Positions 26,899 through 35,580 are shown, numbered from the stretch's first letter. The stretch: 47,262 bases of DNA from Candidatus Hodarchaeota archaeon (GCA_016839815.1 JAEOTM010000097.1:1-47262), one strand, 5' to 3'. Numbers and translations: made by a program. The notes: generated from the letters alone by a model not told the origin.

Positions 26899-28104
26899 TT
26901 ACTCCCAGACTGGAGTTGTGGCCAAAGAACCACAAAACGCACATGGAATAGGTTTGATATTAGAACCCTTTTTCAAAGTTTCAGAACTAAATACATGAAA
27001 ACACTGACCACATGCCATCTTTATAGCGACCTTTTCCCACCGATATTCGATTTTTTCTGTTAATTCTCCTCCGATGAATATATCTATAGGAGTGGGATAT
27101 TCAAACATGGTTCCTCGTTCAGACAAAAACATTTCAAATTTATATTTCATTATTTTAAACCTAGATAAACCATCTTTTGATATTACAATGGTTATAATTT
27201 TTATGAAATGATAAAGAGCAGAAACAGGAATGGAAATTACAAGCATCCATATAATTAATGTAATCCATGATATCGAAAATTGAAAAGGAATGTAAAATGG
27301 AACCACAAAGAGTGTTGGGAAAAGCATTAGGGGAACTAAAACCATCGATGTATTGAAAAATACGATATTAACTGTTATTTTCCGTTGAGATATTTCTTCT
27401 TCCTTTTTTACTTTTTCTTCAATCCAAGTCATTGTTTCTCCAATAAATGCCAGTAGGAATACATTATAGCCATAAATAAGTGCAGAGAGTATAAGGATAG
27501 GATAATTACTCATGTCAATAAGGAATTCGAATAATCCGTACGGTAATAGGACTAAGCTTCCCTCGAGGGAGAGGAAAGTTATTTGAATGATATCATATGC
27601 TACTTTACTAATAAAACGAGTAATACCAAGGTTTTTACGATATGCTTGAAGACCAATAAATGTATAGAATACACAAACAATGATAAGATTAATCCAAGCG
27701 ATTTCAAAAATATCTTGAGTATTAATGAAGAAATTAAAACCTGAACCAGAAATATATCTTAAAAAAACCATATAATTCAAAAGAGCTATAGTTTCAAAAA
27801 TCGAAATGGCTATCCAAGATTGAATTATTTCAAGTATCAGACGGATAATAGATTGAGAAGGAGAAGTAATCTGACCAATTATTCTCCAAATTAAGACTGT
27901 AGGGATAAAACTCCATCCCAAAACAAGAAAAAGGGTAAAAAATGCCATTCCAATTGTTGAAAATGGTTCAACATGGTCGGGAGCCGGAGAGACGCCAATG
28001 TTTTCCCAGAAGTTGATTGAATGTAAAAACTGTAAAAAAAAGTAACCAAAAGTGAGTATTAAAGAGAAAATAGACAAGTAGACCACTGTTCTCTTTAACC
28101 TCAA
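26899..28104 (-). CDS. Polytopic membrane protein with C-terminal zinc ribbon, unknown function
   Basis: A 401-residue protein with about eight hydrophobic helices in the first 310 residues, a charged cytosolic stretch in the middle (EEKVKKEEEISQRK), and a soluble C-terminal region. This ends in a four-Cys zinc-ribbon pattern: Cys365-x2-Cys368 in MACGQC and Cys388-x2-Cys391 in PCAFCG. No transporter or enzyme family is recognised. A cytosolic zinc ribbon on a membrane protein suggests a partner-binding or nucleic-acid-sensing tail. The TTG start has only a weak GTGA-like site before it. Confidence 0.65.
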   Translation of the reverse strand: MRLKRTVVYLSIFSLILTFGYFFLQFLHSINFWENIGVSPAPDHVEPFSTIGMAFFTLFLVLGWSFIPTVLIWRIIGQITSPSQSIIRLILEIIQSWIAISIFETIALLNYMVFLRYISGSGFNFFINTQDIFEIAWINLIIVCVFYTFIGLQAYRKNLGITRFISKVAYDIIQITFLSLEGSLVLLPYGLFEFLIDMSNYPILILSALIYGYNVFLLAFIGETMTWIEEKVKKEEEISQRKITVNIVFFNTSMVLVPLMLFPTLFVVPFYIPFQFSISWITLIIWMLVISIPVSALYHFIKIITIVISKDGLSRFKIMKYKFEMFLSERGTMFEYPTPIDIFIGGELTEKIEYRWEKVAIKMACGQCFHVFSSETLKKGSNIKPIPCAFCGSLATTPVWE

Positions 28105-28177
28105 CTATTCACACAACCAAAAGGTACCAGAGTTTCATCTATTTATCAAAGTAGCTAGTATTATCAATCTCGAATGT

Positions 28178-28316
28178 TATCAAAAAAAGTTATAATTCAA
28201 TACTCGTAAGTGAATATGAACCTCTTGTGTTCTAAAGGCATATGTCTGAGTATCAGAAACCGAATCTGATCAGCAGGATGAATAATTCGTTCGATGAAGA
28301 GGTTCACTAATTTTTT
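28178..28316 (-). other. Long inverted repeat with nested hairpin, possible structured RNA or 3' element
   Basis: TGAACCTCTT (28217-28226) and AAGAGGTTCA (28297-28306) are perfect 10-bp complements 70 nt apart. Within the loop, ATCAGA and TCTGAT (around 28250-28275) form a second stem with a seven-base loop. The element lies just after the MFS stop when read on the minus strand, and a T-run follows at about 28186-28180. It could be a small RNA, a 3' structure or a double operator. Confidence 0.3.
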
Positions 28317-28319
28317 CCT

Positions 28320-29606
28320 TTAGAAACCTTTAGCTTCAGATGGAGCTTTGTTTTTAATAACTAATAATAGGAATGTGGCAATCGTATATAGAGTGGCAGT
28401 AAAGAGAAAAACGTAGATGAATCCAAAATCTACTACTACCCATCCTCCGATACTTGCTGACACTGACCAAAACATTCCCCAAGCTAAGGTTTCCAGACTA
28501 TTCCATCTTGCTCTAGCATTTGTGGGTACTATATCCATGATTAAGCTTCTACTTACAGGCCCTGAAGCATTCATTAAGGCATTGCGACTAATATAGAAGA
28601 CAGCCAAAATCAAAATAGAGAATGAGGCACCAATCAGATTATTTTGGTATAAATAAAGATTAACTACAATTCCTAACAAACAGAGTATTGCTAACAGTTG
28701 AACTAAGAACATTGATAAAACTCTGCCAATCATTCGTGATAATCGTTGAGCTCCTAATCCGGCCAATCCAGTAATAACACTTCCTACACCTACGATGGAG
28801 TATGTAAATAAAGGTGTTAAATTATATCCAATCTCTGGATCAGCAAAAAGAACGGGAAAAAAAGCAACCGTTGCTCCTGCCCCAAAACCAATAATCACTC
28901 CCGAAACAACGAGTATAATTGGAACAAAACTATTATATGAACTTTTTGATTGAATTACATTGTTAGCTTCTTGTGAAATTCTTGACTGTCCACGAAGATG
29001 GTTGTTTTCAAGAGAAAACTTATCAGATACAAAGAAAATTACTGAATTAGCAAAGATGGCAAAGAATGCTCCACTTACGATTAAGGTCTGAAGAACATTG
29101 AGTTCCCACGAATCACCCAATACAAGTGTGAGTACTGCTGCTAGAAATGGGCCTAATGCGGCTGCTAATAAGTTAACGAAATGCATATTCGCAAAAGTCT
29201 TACTTCTATGACCTGGTTCAATACTATCAGCTAATAATGCCTGGGACGCTGGACCAGATAGTCCAAAACCCAAACCCCCACATATTTGGCTAATGAAAAG
29301 ATAATTGATTGTATTCGATGCAGGCGCGATGAATAGAGTAGAGTAAATGAGGACAACCTGGCCAAGTACCCCAAAGAGAACAGAGATTCGAATTAAAATG
29401 TCTCTTCGATATCGATCTGCAAAAAAACCACTAGGAAAGACAAAGATGGTTGAAGCGATTCCAGAGACTGTAAATAAATTTCCCAGAATAAACTCACTAT
29501 GTCCAAGTCCTTGAGTAATGAAGATTGAAAAAGCCGTTTGAATTATTCCAAAGCTTACACTTTGTGCAACAGTCTGTATATAAGCTAAGCGAACATTCCG
29601 ATTCAT
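28320..29606 (-). CDS. MFS transporter, 12 membrane helices
   Basis: About 428 residues with twelve hydrophobic helices in two bundles. The conserved loop between helices 2 and 3 is present as SGFFADRYRRDILIR (motif A-like GxxxDRxxRR), and a long charged central loop (about 200-230) separates the halves. A second-half loop has AQRLSRMIGR. This looks like a drug or small-metabolite exporter; the substrate is unknown. I prefer the internal ATG (protein MNRNVRLAY...), because GAGAG lies 7 nt upstream and the resulting N-terminus is normal for MFS. An upstream ATG at 29657 would add 17 atypical residues and would be nearly leaderless. Confidence 0.88.
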   Translation of the reverse strand: MNRNVRLAYIQTVAQSVSFGIIQTAFSIFITQGLGHSEFILGNLFTVSGIASTIFVFPSGFFADRYRRDILIRISVLFGVLGQVVLIYSTLFIAPASNTINYLFISQICGGLGFGLSGPASQALLADSIEPGHRSKTFANMHFVNLLAAALGPFLAAVLTLVLGDSWELNVLQTLIVSGAFFAIFANSVIFFVSDKFSLENNHLRGQSRISQEANNVIQSKSSYNSFVPIILVVSGVIIGFGAGATVAFFPVLFADPEIGYNLTPLFTYSIVGVGSVITGLAGLGAQRLSRMIGRVLSMFLVQLLAILCLLGIVVNLYLYQNNLIGASFSILILAVFYISRNALMNASGPVSRSLIMDIVPTNARARWNSLETLAWGMFWSVSASIGGWVVVDFGFIYVFLFTATLYTIATFLLLVIKNKAPSEAKGF

Positions 29607-29772
29607 TAGAAATCTCTCTTCTAAAGGACTTGGTACAGGAAAGATAATGTAAACCATCCCCCATACTACCCTTCTTTAATATTGCAGATTAGGCAAGCAC
29701 AAATACTTAATTCGGAGAAAAAAAAAAGAAATTAGAGCTTAATAGATGACATAAGTTGCTAAAGTGATTGAA

Positions 29773-30243
29773 ATGACAATAGCTACAATAAAAACGAAAT
29801 ACGGTCCAATAAAAATCGAATTTTTTGATGAAGTGACTAATACAGTAAAGAACTTTGTCTCACTTGCTGAAGATGGGTTTTACAATGGTTTAACGTTCCA
29901 TCGAAATATACCTGGATTTGTATCCCAAGGTGGATGTCCCCAAGGGACAGGTATGGGAGGTCCTGGATATACAATTCCTTGTGAAACTGAAAAAAATCAA
30001 GGAAAACATAAACATGTGCTTGGATCACTCTCCATGGCTCATGCAGGAAAAAATACCGGTGGGTCGCAATTCTTCATTGTTAGAGCTCAACAACCTCATC
30101 TGGATGGCCTTCATACTATCTTTGGTAGAGTTACCGAAGGTGAGAACATCATCGACAAACTTCAGAATGGTGATGTAATGGAGGATGTTGTAATTTCAGA
30201 TAAAAGCTCCTTAGTAGAAAACCATTCTCTAGTAAAGATGTAA
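29773..30243 (+). CDS. Cyclophilin-type peptidyl-prolyl cis-trans isomerase
   Basis: A 156-residue single-domain cyclophilin. The active-site run is clear: [19 protein letters not shown] with the catalytic Arg, [10 protein letters not shown], then [20 protein letters not shown], and [12 protein letters not shown], in which the cyclosporin-contact Trp position is Leu as in many prokaryotic forms. There is no signal peptide, so it acts in the cytosol on prolyl bonds during folding. I start at ATG 29773 because GTGA lies 5 nt before it; a GTG at 29764 is in frame. It is a stand-alone gene, convergent with a flavodoxin. Confidence 0.93.
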   Translation: MTIATIKTKYGPIKIEFFDEVTNTVKNFVSLAEDGFYNGLTFHRNIPGFVSQGGCPQGTGMGGPGYTIPCETEKNQGKHKHVLGSLSMAHAGKNTGGSQFFIVRAQQPHLDGLHTIFGRVTEGENIIDKLQNGDVMEDVVISDKSSLVENHSLVKM

Positions 30244-30312
30244 ATCTCATTATTGATTAGTAGAGAATTTAGAAGGGAAGGGTGACTTTCTTCTTTCTAT
30301 GAAAGCTTTTTT

Positions 30313-30924
30313 TTAGACACTTTTTTCTATCTGTGATAATGATTCGGTTTTAAATTGATTAGTATTAATCATATCGGCAAAAGCTGTGGCCCACTCTCGG
30401 ATAAATTGCCAATTTCTAAAATCATTCAGTTTACCATCGTTGACGACAAATCCACTTGATGAAGAGTCAGCAATTTTCTGAAGGATCTTTTTTTCTAAGA
30501 ATGAATAATTACTAGAGGATGAAAAGTCAAAAACACCCCCAAATGCTTCATATCTAACATTTGACCCAAGTAGTTTAAGTTCATCTAATTTCTGATACAG
30601 ATATTTATGTTTAGCTTTTTCATATGTATCAGGATTTGAGGCTTCACCTGAGCTAACAAACACACCTAACGGCTTATTTTTAAGTACTTCTATATTTCTT
30701 TTAATGAAAATAAGTGTTTCTTCAGCCCAACTGGCCGTTCTTATTCCTGAGCCTATAATGACTCCTGTGTAGGTTGTTACTGACGCTGTTTCTGCTTGTG
30801 ATTTTAAATCTAATAGATCAACTTCTAAATCTTCTTTTCGAATTACATCGGCAATTTCTTGTGCAATCTCACTAGTAGATCCGAAATGTGATGCATAAGC
30901 TAGTAATATTCGATATTTCGTCAT
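30313..30924 (-). CDS. Flavodoxin-domain protein (HemG/Flavodoxin_5-like)
   Basis: A 203-residue flavodoxin-fold protein. The FMN phosphate loop is ASHFGSTSEIAQEIA (about 11-25); VIIGSGIRTASW and FVSSGEASNP are the isoalloxazine-flanking loops. The spacing and the IRTASW motif resemble the protoporphyrinogen oxidase HemG type more than electron-carrier flavodoxins, but there is no heme gene nearby. The C-terminal 30 residues form an amphipathic helix with WQFIREWA. A redox role with bound FMN is well supported; the partner is not. A T8 run on the plus strand just beyond its stop codon (30305-30312) lies between this gene and the convergent cyclophilin. Confidence 0.85.
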   Translation of the reverse strand: MTKYRILLAYASHFGSTSEIAQEIADVIRKEDLEVDLLDLKSQAETASVTTYTGVIIGSGIRTASWAEETLIFIKRNIEVLKNKPLGVFVSSGEASNPDTYEKAKHKYLYQKLDELKLLGSNVRYEAFGGVFDFSSSSNYSFLEKKILQKIADSSSSGFVVNDGKLNDFRNWQFIREWATAFADMINTNQFKTESLSQIEKSV

Positions 30925-31108
30925 CTATTCCATCTTCGTTTACTTTCTCAGTTTGAACGATTTTTTGATTTATTTGGTTCGAGATTCATAAGAAAATTTC
31001 AAAACAAGTAATTGGATTATTCATCACTATAGATACAGTCAAAACACATGTAATAGAGTTTAGGATTAGATATGTTTACACAAACCGGAATTAGTTGTTT
31101 AAAACTTT

Positions 31109-31128
31109 TTATGTATATATAAACTAAT
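31109..31128 (+). promoter_or_regulatory. TATA-like box (TATATATAAA) upstream of a small ORF
   Basis: A strong TATATATAAA stretch lies about 65 bp before the ATG at 31183. Together with GAGGTGAG at 31167-31174 (8 nt spacing) it gives a coherent promoter-leader-start arrangement. Confidence 0.4.
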
Positions 31129-31182
31129 CAATTCCAGGTTGAAGTGGACCATCAGATATGATCGAAGAGGTGAGCAGAGTAT

Positions 31183-31383
31183 ATGCCTCTTCTTGAAATT
31201 TTTTATCGAAATAAGTTAAATATCGGTGTAATAAAACTATTTCCCGTATTTTTGCTATTATCGTTATTGATTCAGGGACTTTCAACGAAGCTGCTTCCTC
31301 ATTTTTATTATGAGGAATTTTTGTTTATAGATCTGGGGAGAGACTTATTCCTGAAAAATGTAGATTTCTACGAGAAAGATTGA
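31183..31383 (+). CDS. Putative small single-span membrane protein
   Basis: A 66-residue reading frame with a basic N-terminus, one hydrophobic helix (about 17-35, IKLFPVFLLLSLLIQGL) and an acidic aromatic-rich tail. No homologous family is recognised. The evidence that it is real is its signals: a good TATA box, a strong GAGGTGAG ribosome site 8 nt before the ATG, and its isolated position between convergent-side and minus-strand genes. The amino-acid composition alone could arise by chance in AT-rich DNA. Confidence 0.4.
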   Translation: MPLLEIFYRNKLNIGVIKLFPVFLLLSLLIQGLSTKLLPHFYYEEFLFIDLGRDLFLKNVDFYEKD

Positions 31384-31458
31384 ACTGGACTATCTGAAAT
31401 ACCCTCTAAGATTAAAAAAAAGGAAGAGATTAGTAGGAAAAAAGTCAGTATAATGGGT

Positions 31459-32097
31459 TTATGCGTTAGAGGGTTTAGTAGACGAGAGATTAGCAGAAAA
31501 TTCAAGTTTGTTTAAAGTTTTATCAATATAGATTTCAGGATCTTTCTTTTTCAATAATAATAGTCCTAATACTTCGAAAGCTTCTTCAACGTTCATACCT
31601 GAGAGTGCACTGGTGTACATGAAAGCTGTTGAATCTGCGTGAAATTCCATCTGCAGTTCGTCTTTGAAATTAGAGATAGCATCCTGATCAATAAGCAATT
31701 TTTGTTGTAAATCACTTTTATTTCCTAAAAGCACAATGGGGATGTCATGATGAGCGTCCCCTAAGTTTTGAAGTACTTCTATCTTCCATTCACTTAAATT
31801 TGCCAACGAGACCGGGTTAGTAACATCGAAAACCATGACAATAGCATGAGATCCGCGATAAAACGTGGATCGGACAAATTCAAAGCGTTGTTGTCCTGCT
31901 AGATCCCAAATTTGAAATTTAACTTTACTACCATCAACATCTACGGTATGTGTGCAAATATTTGTACCAATAGTTAAATTATAAGTGGAAGCAAACCCTT
32001 TCCCTAAAAATCTCTCTACAATCGCTGTTTTTCCAACTCCACCATCACCGACAAGACAGACCTTATACAGATCACTCTTGATTTCGAAGATACTCAT
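31459..32097 (-). CDS. Ras/Rab-like small GTPase
   Basis: A 212-residue small GTPase from the chosen ATG. All motifs are intact: G1 GDGGVGKT at about 17-24, a switch-I Thr in YNLTIGTN, G3 WDLAGQ with the catalytic Gln, G4 NKSD and G5 TSAL. The effector and switch sequences (FRSTFYRGSHAIVMVFDVT-like) are close to eukaryotic Rab/Ras. The C-terminus is a Lys-rich helix and a Ser/Thr tail with no CaaX or CC prenylation motif, so membrane attachment, if any, must be indirect. GGAAACA precedes this ATG; an in-frame ATG at 32211 would add 38 residues that look non-native. It is probably regulated by roadblock proteins such as those at 22 kb. Confidence 0.93.
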   Translation of the reverse strand: MSIFEIKSDLYKVCLVGDGGVGKTAIVERFLGKGFASTYNLTIGTNICTHTVDVDGSKVKFQIWDLAGQQRFEFVRSTFYRGSHAIVMVFDVTNPVSLANLSEWKIEVLQNLGDAHHDIPIVLLGNKSDLQQKLLIDQDAISNFKDELQMEFHADSTAFMYTSALSGMNVEEAFEVLGLLLLKKKDPEIYIDKTLNKLEFSANLSSTKPSNA

Positions 32098-32314
32098 TGT
32101 TTCCACATTCGAGAGACTAGTTGTATTACCATTAATCATAATTATAATAAGAGTTACCAGAGAATCTATTCGAGTATCCGTTTTTCTCCATATATCTCCA
32201 AGTTCTAACATACTCTCATGGGAATAATATCTTAATAGTTTCTATAGAATGAATATCGTAAAGACTACTTAAATATTTAATTTTAATAGTCAAATATTCC
32301 GATTACTTGCTAAG

Positions 32315-33142
32315 TTAGAAGCTCTTAAGGATCGATTTTATTGATGTGAGTATAGTGAATCCATGAGAGAAGAGTTCTCGATAATAATGAGATTCTAAAA
32401 AATCTGATACGAATAATTTCCATCCTGAAATGTAATAATCTTGATATGACTGAGCTAATAAGGGAAAATCCTGATTGATTAACTCTCTAACAATTTTAGT
32501 TCGACTCCAATTCCAAATTTCATATGGTGAAATCGATAAAATCTGAGTTAATAATCTAACAGGAGCTGGAGATATCCTCCAATTAATTCTACGAAGCATG
32601 GACCAAAAATCAAGACCAGTTCGATCAAAAACTGATTCTGTTACCATTTCTAAATATAATATATCAGATAGAACCTTTTCCTTATCGATTTTCCTTATAG
32701 AATCAGCTGGAACTTCCTCATGAGGGTCGTACCAACCATATAATAATACTATGTCTTCTACACGCGGAAAAATAAAAGAAGGATCATGGACAAGTCGATT
32801 AAGACTAACAATCTGTGTGCGTGGGAGGTGGATTGGATCTGGTCTTCTTCTAGAGAAAAGGGTCTCATACTTCTCCGATAGGCCCAATGCTTTCTCCAAG
32901 GGGAGAGATCTTATAGGATCCTTTGAATTAGTGTTCACAAACTGAACATGTATATCTACATCACTCATTATCGGGACATAATCAATAGCTGATTCCCATG
33001 GTTTTATTGCAGAGCCTTTTGCATATATTACCTCTATTTGGCCCGAAAATACTTCCGTTAGAATTTCTGTCCATATTTTTAAACAGGTTTTGACATCTTT
33101 ACGAGCAGTGTTTAGTTCTGTAGTATACACTGAGAGTTTCAC
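32315..33142 (-). CDS. Nucleotidyltransferase-fold protein
   Basis: A 275-residue protein with a DNA polymerase beta-type nucleotidyltransferase core: GSAIKPWESA carries the G-S of the active-site turn (43-44) and MSDVDIHV supplies the paired metal Asp residues (61 and 63). The third carboxylate is not certain. The rest is largely helical (about 130-275) and unrecognised. Such domains transfer nucleotides to small molecules, tRNA or proteins, or serve as the MNT part of MNT/HEPN toxin-antitoxin pairs. The gene downstream of DinB at 27 nt is this one, so the two are likely co-transcribed, but there is no HEPN-like partner. The GTG start has a weak ribosome site. Confidence 0.68.
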   Translation of the reverse strand: MKLSVYTTELNTARKDVKTCLKIWTEILTEVFSGQIEVIYAKGSAIKPWESAIDYVPIMSDVDIHVQFVNTNSKDPIRSLPLEKALGLSEKYETLFSRRRPDPIHLPRTQIVSLNRLVHDPSFIFPRVEDIVLLYGWYDPHEEVPADSIRKIDKEKVLSDILYLEMVTESVFDRTGLDFWSMLRRINWRISPAPVRLLTQILSISPYEIWNWSRTKIVRELINQDFPLLAQSYQDYYISGWKLFVSDFLESHYYRELFSHGFTILTSIKSILKSF

Positions 33143-33169
33143 TTCTTGATCTTGTAAGAATACTAAGAG

Positions 33170-33625
33170 CTAGATGATATAAGGAATTTCTTTGGGTACA
33201 ATTCCGAGTAACCTGTAGTAAACAAGAAGCTGACCACGATGTTGAATACTGTGTTCTAATAATTCTAATAACACCTCTGCTTTGGTAGCAGAACGATTAC
33301 CTTGGGTATACTCCTCATTTAATGACTCTGGGGAAATAGAGGTAAGATACGATTTTACTCTCATAACCACATCGGCATATAGTCTGATCATGTCGTTTGC
33401 TGTAGGATATTTCTCAAGTGTATAGATCAAAGGTTCCCAAACATCGTTTGCTAGACCCTGAGAGTAATATTCAAGAGAACGAATGATGTGTAGTACAATT
33501 TCTCCTAATGGACGACCAGATTTAACGGGTTCCTTCAGAATTACTTCATCTGTTAATTGTTGAATAATAACATCAGTTTCGTCAAAGTGACGATGAATTG
33601 CTTCCTTTAAAAAGCCGTAAATCAT
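33170..33625 (-). CDS. DinB/YfiT-fold metal-dependent protein
   Basis: A 151-residue four-helix-bundle protein of the DinB family. The three metal-binding histidines are all visible: His46 in GEIVLHIIRS, and His125 and His129 in LLEHSIQHRGQLLVYYRLLG. The helix-loop pattern and length match. Known relatives include thiol transferases that use bacillithiol or mycothiol and proteins induced by DNA damage; the thiol partner in archaea is unknown. It is the first gene of a probable two-gene operon with the nucleotidyltransferase and is divergent from the radical SAM gene across about 140 bp. Confidence 0.85.
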   Translation of the reverse strand: MIYGFLKEAIHRHFDETDVIIQQLTDEVILKEPVKSGRPLGEIVLHIIRSLEYYSQGLANDVWEPLIYTLEKYPTANDMIRLYADVVMRVKSYLTSISPESLNEEYTQGNRSATKAEVLLELLEHSIQHRGQLLVYYRLLGIVPKEIPYII

Positions 33626-33763
33626 TCTATAATCACCGTTTTCATCCTTATATAATCCGAAAGCTAATATAGCTTCCTAATCTCTGTATTATAGATAGAT
33701 TTTATATTTATCTTCTTGTTGGTAAGCGAAATCACTAGGAATAATTACTATAAGGCATTTATC

Positions 33764-34879
33764 ATGAAAAACCTGCATCCCAATTGCCAAATTTGTGGGA
33801 AGAAACCCGAAATCTTTTCTGGATTCATAGGGATTTGTCCAGAGTGTCTACACAAAAATCTTGATTATTCTGTAGAACTATCTCAATCCTCGCATGTTAT
33901 TGCACGTGAAGTCTGGAACTTACCTGTAGCTGTTCCTGACAATTCTGAAATACGCTGCAGCATTTGTTCAAATCAATGTAGAATTGATGAAGATAAATTG
34001 GGATATTGCGGGATTAGAAGCAATACTGATGGTTTGGTCAGAAATCGTGCTGGTAAAGGTAGTTTCCTTCATACATATCTAGATCCACTACCGACCAATT
34101 GTTGTAACACGTATTTTTGTCCCGCGGGGAGTAATGAACAACTGACACACTATAAGTATACTGATGGACCGGAAATTGGCTATTATAATCTTGCAGCGTT
34201 TCTGTACGGATGTAATTTTTCTTGTTTAGGATGTCAGAATGATCAACATCGCAATATTGATACTGCAGAACAGTACTCTATTGAAAAATTTCTAAACCAA
34301 GTGTATTCCAACCCCAGAATATCATGTGTCTGTTTTTTTGGAGGTTCTCCCGAACCTCAACTTCCATTTGCTCTTAGAGCTGCTCGAAAAGCATTCAAAA
34401 ACCTTGATAGTTCCAGGCAATTTTTACGGATCTGTTGGGAGTGGAATGGCTCAGGTAATGAGAAATTAGTCCAGAGTGCGGTTAAACTTTCGTTACAATC
34501 AGGGGGGAATGCCAAATTTGATCTTAAATATTCTTCACCAGAATTATCACAAGTCTTTAGCGGAGTGTCAAATCAGCGGTCTTTTCAGAATTTCAAATTG
34601 TGTTATGAGAAGTTCTATGATTCCAGACCAGATTATCCACTCTTAAGCGCAGCTACATTATTGATTCCTGGATATGTAAATGAAAAAGAAGTTGAGAATA
34701 TTGCAAATTTTCTTTCTTCCTTAGATAAGTCGATCCCGTATTCTTTATTGATTTTTCATCCAGATTCTTTCTTATCTGATCTACCAATTACACCCAGAAA
34801 ACAGGTTCTACGTTGTCATGAAATTGCACAAAAGTACTTGGAAAATGTACATATAGGAAATAAACACTTGCTCTACTAG
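33764..34879 (+). CDS. Radical SAM enzyme, PFL-activase/AmmeMemoRadiSam-like, with extra Cys clusters
   Basis: A 371-residue radical SAM protein. The SAM-cluster motif is CNFSCLGC (Cys at about 150, 154 and 157). Three further cysteine groups precede it: an N-terminal zinc ribbon CQIC...CPEC (8, 11, 25, 28), CSICSNQC...YC (65, 68, 72, 82), and TNCCNTYFCPAG (about 112-119). CSICSNQCRIDEDKLGYCGIR is the lead-in seen in AmmeMemoRadiSam-system and PflA-like enzymes. FFGGSPEPQ follows, the GGxP substrate/SAM loop. The substrate is unknown, perhaps a protein glycyl radical site or a small molecule. I choose this ATG because AAGG is 8 nt upstream and a TTTATATTT box fits; TTG at 33716 has no signal. 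Confidence 0.85.
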   Translation: MKNLHPNCQICGKKPEIFSGFIGICPECLHKNLDYSVELSQSSHVIAREVWNLPVAVPDNSEIRCSICSNQCRIDEDKLGYCGIRSNTDGLVRNRAGKGSFLHTYLDPLPTNCCNTYFCPAGSNEQLTHYKYTDGPEIGYYNLAAFLYGCNFSCLGCQNDQHRNIDTAEQYSIEKFLNQVYSNPRISCVCFFGGSPEPQLPFALRAARKAFKNLDSSRQFLRICWEWNGSGNEKLVQSAVKLSLQSGGNAKFDLKYSSPELSQVFSGVSNQRSFQNFKLCYEKFYDSRPDYPLLSAATLLIPGYVNEKEVENIANFLSSLDKSIPYSLLIFHPDSFLSDLPITPRKQVLRCHEIAQKYLENVHIGNKHLLY

Positions 34880-34916
34880 AATTTAAATCTGAATTGTTTC
34901 TGGTTGTGAATGAGAT

Positions 34917-35507
34917 ATGTTTCAGAATATCCCTAGTATAGTTAGAAATCGCATGGATGAATTGGAAAAAGCAGATGCTGAAGATAGACAAAACGATACT
35001 CCAAAGTTAAAGCGTTTACGTCAAATCCCGCCTGAATCAGGAAAAATTCTTACAATTTTAGCAGCATCTGCTCCTGAAGGAGAATTCGTTGAAATTGGGA
35101 CAAGTGCAGGTTATTCTACTTTATGGATAATCCTTGCCTGTCGCTATCTAGGTAAAACTGTTAAAACTTATGAAATCCTTCCCGAAAAAATAAAACTAGC
35201 TAAAGAGACTTTTTCTCTCGCACGAGTTAGTTCATATGTGGAACTAATTTCTGGAGACGCCAGAGATTATCTGAAGGACGAAAAAAATATCTCATTTTGT
35301 TTTTTGGACTCAGAAAAGGAATATTACGCTGAATGTTACGAGCTAGTAATTCCAAATCTAGTTAAAGGAGGATTATTTATCGCTGATAACTGTGTAAGTC
35401 ACGAGAAGGATCTTAAACCGTTCTTGAAGAACACTTTTGCTGATTCTCGGGTTGATTCGCTAATTCTTCCAATAGGAAAAGGATTACTGCTTTCTCGCAA
35501 GTTTTAA
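34917..35507 (+). CDS. Class I SAM methyltransferase, O-methyltransferase-like
   Basis: A 196-residue Rossmann methyltransferase of the catechol O-methyltransferase type. SAM motif I is VEIGTSAGYSTL (about 58-69); the acidic post-I residue is Glu in KTYEILPEKIKLA; LISGDARDYL is motif II; FLDSEKEYY is the metal/substrate stretch (DxxK-like, with Asp-Ser-Glu); and GGLFIADNCV holds the metal-ligand Asp-Asn. Relatives methylate small hydroxylated compounds or, when divergent, hydroxamates and quinones. It starts 37 nt after the radical SAM gene on the same strand, so they may share a transcript. The ATG has only a weak TGAGAT before it. Confidence 0.85.
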   Translation: MFQNIPSIVRNRMDELEKADAEDRQNDTPKLKRLRQIPPESGKILTILAASAPEGEFVEIGTSAGYSTLWIILACRYLGKTVKTYEILPEKIKLAKETFSLARVSSYVELISGDARDYLKDEKNISFCFLDSEKEYYAECYELVIPNLVKGGLFIADNCVSHEKDLKPFLKNTFADSRVDSLILPIGKGLLLSRKF

Positions 35508-35580
35508 CCAATTTTTTCTAAGTGAGGGGAACTCTTTAATCTGTTAAAATCCTAATGTTTAGTACTTCCACAAGTTCATG

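Noticed and set aside
28200..28316. Box C/D sRNA in the nested-hairpin region
   Set aside because: CTGA-like and ATGA-like words occur, but not in the C-D'-C'-D order and spacing on either strand.
30975..31005. GGTTCGAGATTC, resembling a tRNA T-loop
   Set aside because: The flanking bases do not form a T stem, and there is no acceptor, D or anticodon arm upstream.
32098..32211. 38-residue N-terminal extension of the small GTPase
   Set aside because: The extension is atypical in composition and the G1 strand begins normally after the internal ATG, which has a ribosome-site-like GGA before it.
32315..33625. MNT/HEPN toxin-antitoxin pair for the nucleotidyltransferase and its neighbour
   Set aside because: The neighbour is a DinB-fold protein with a three-His site, not a HEPN domain; the R-x4-6-H motif of HEPN is not seen.
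34788..34991. Minus-strand frame across the radical SAM / methyltransferase junction
   Set aside because: It overlaps the ends of two supported genes and has no start signal or recognisable sequence.
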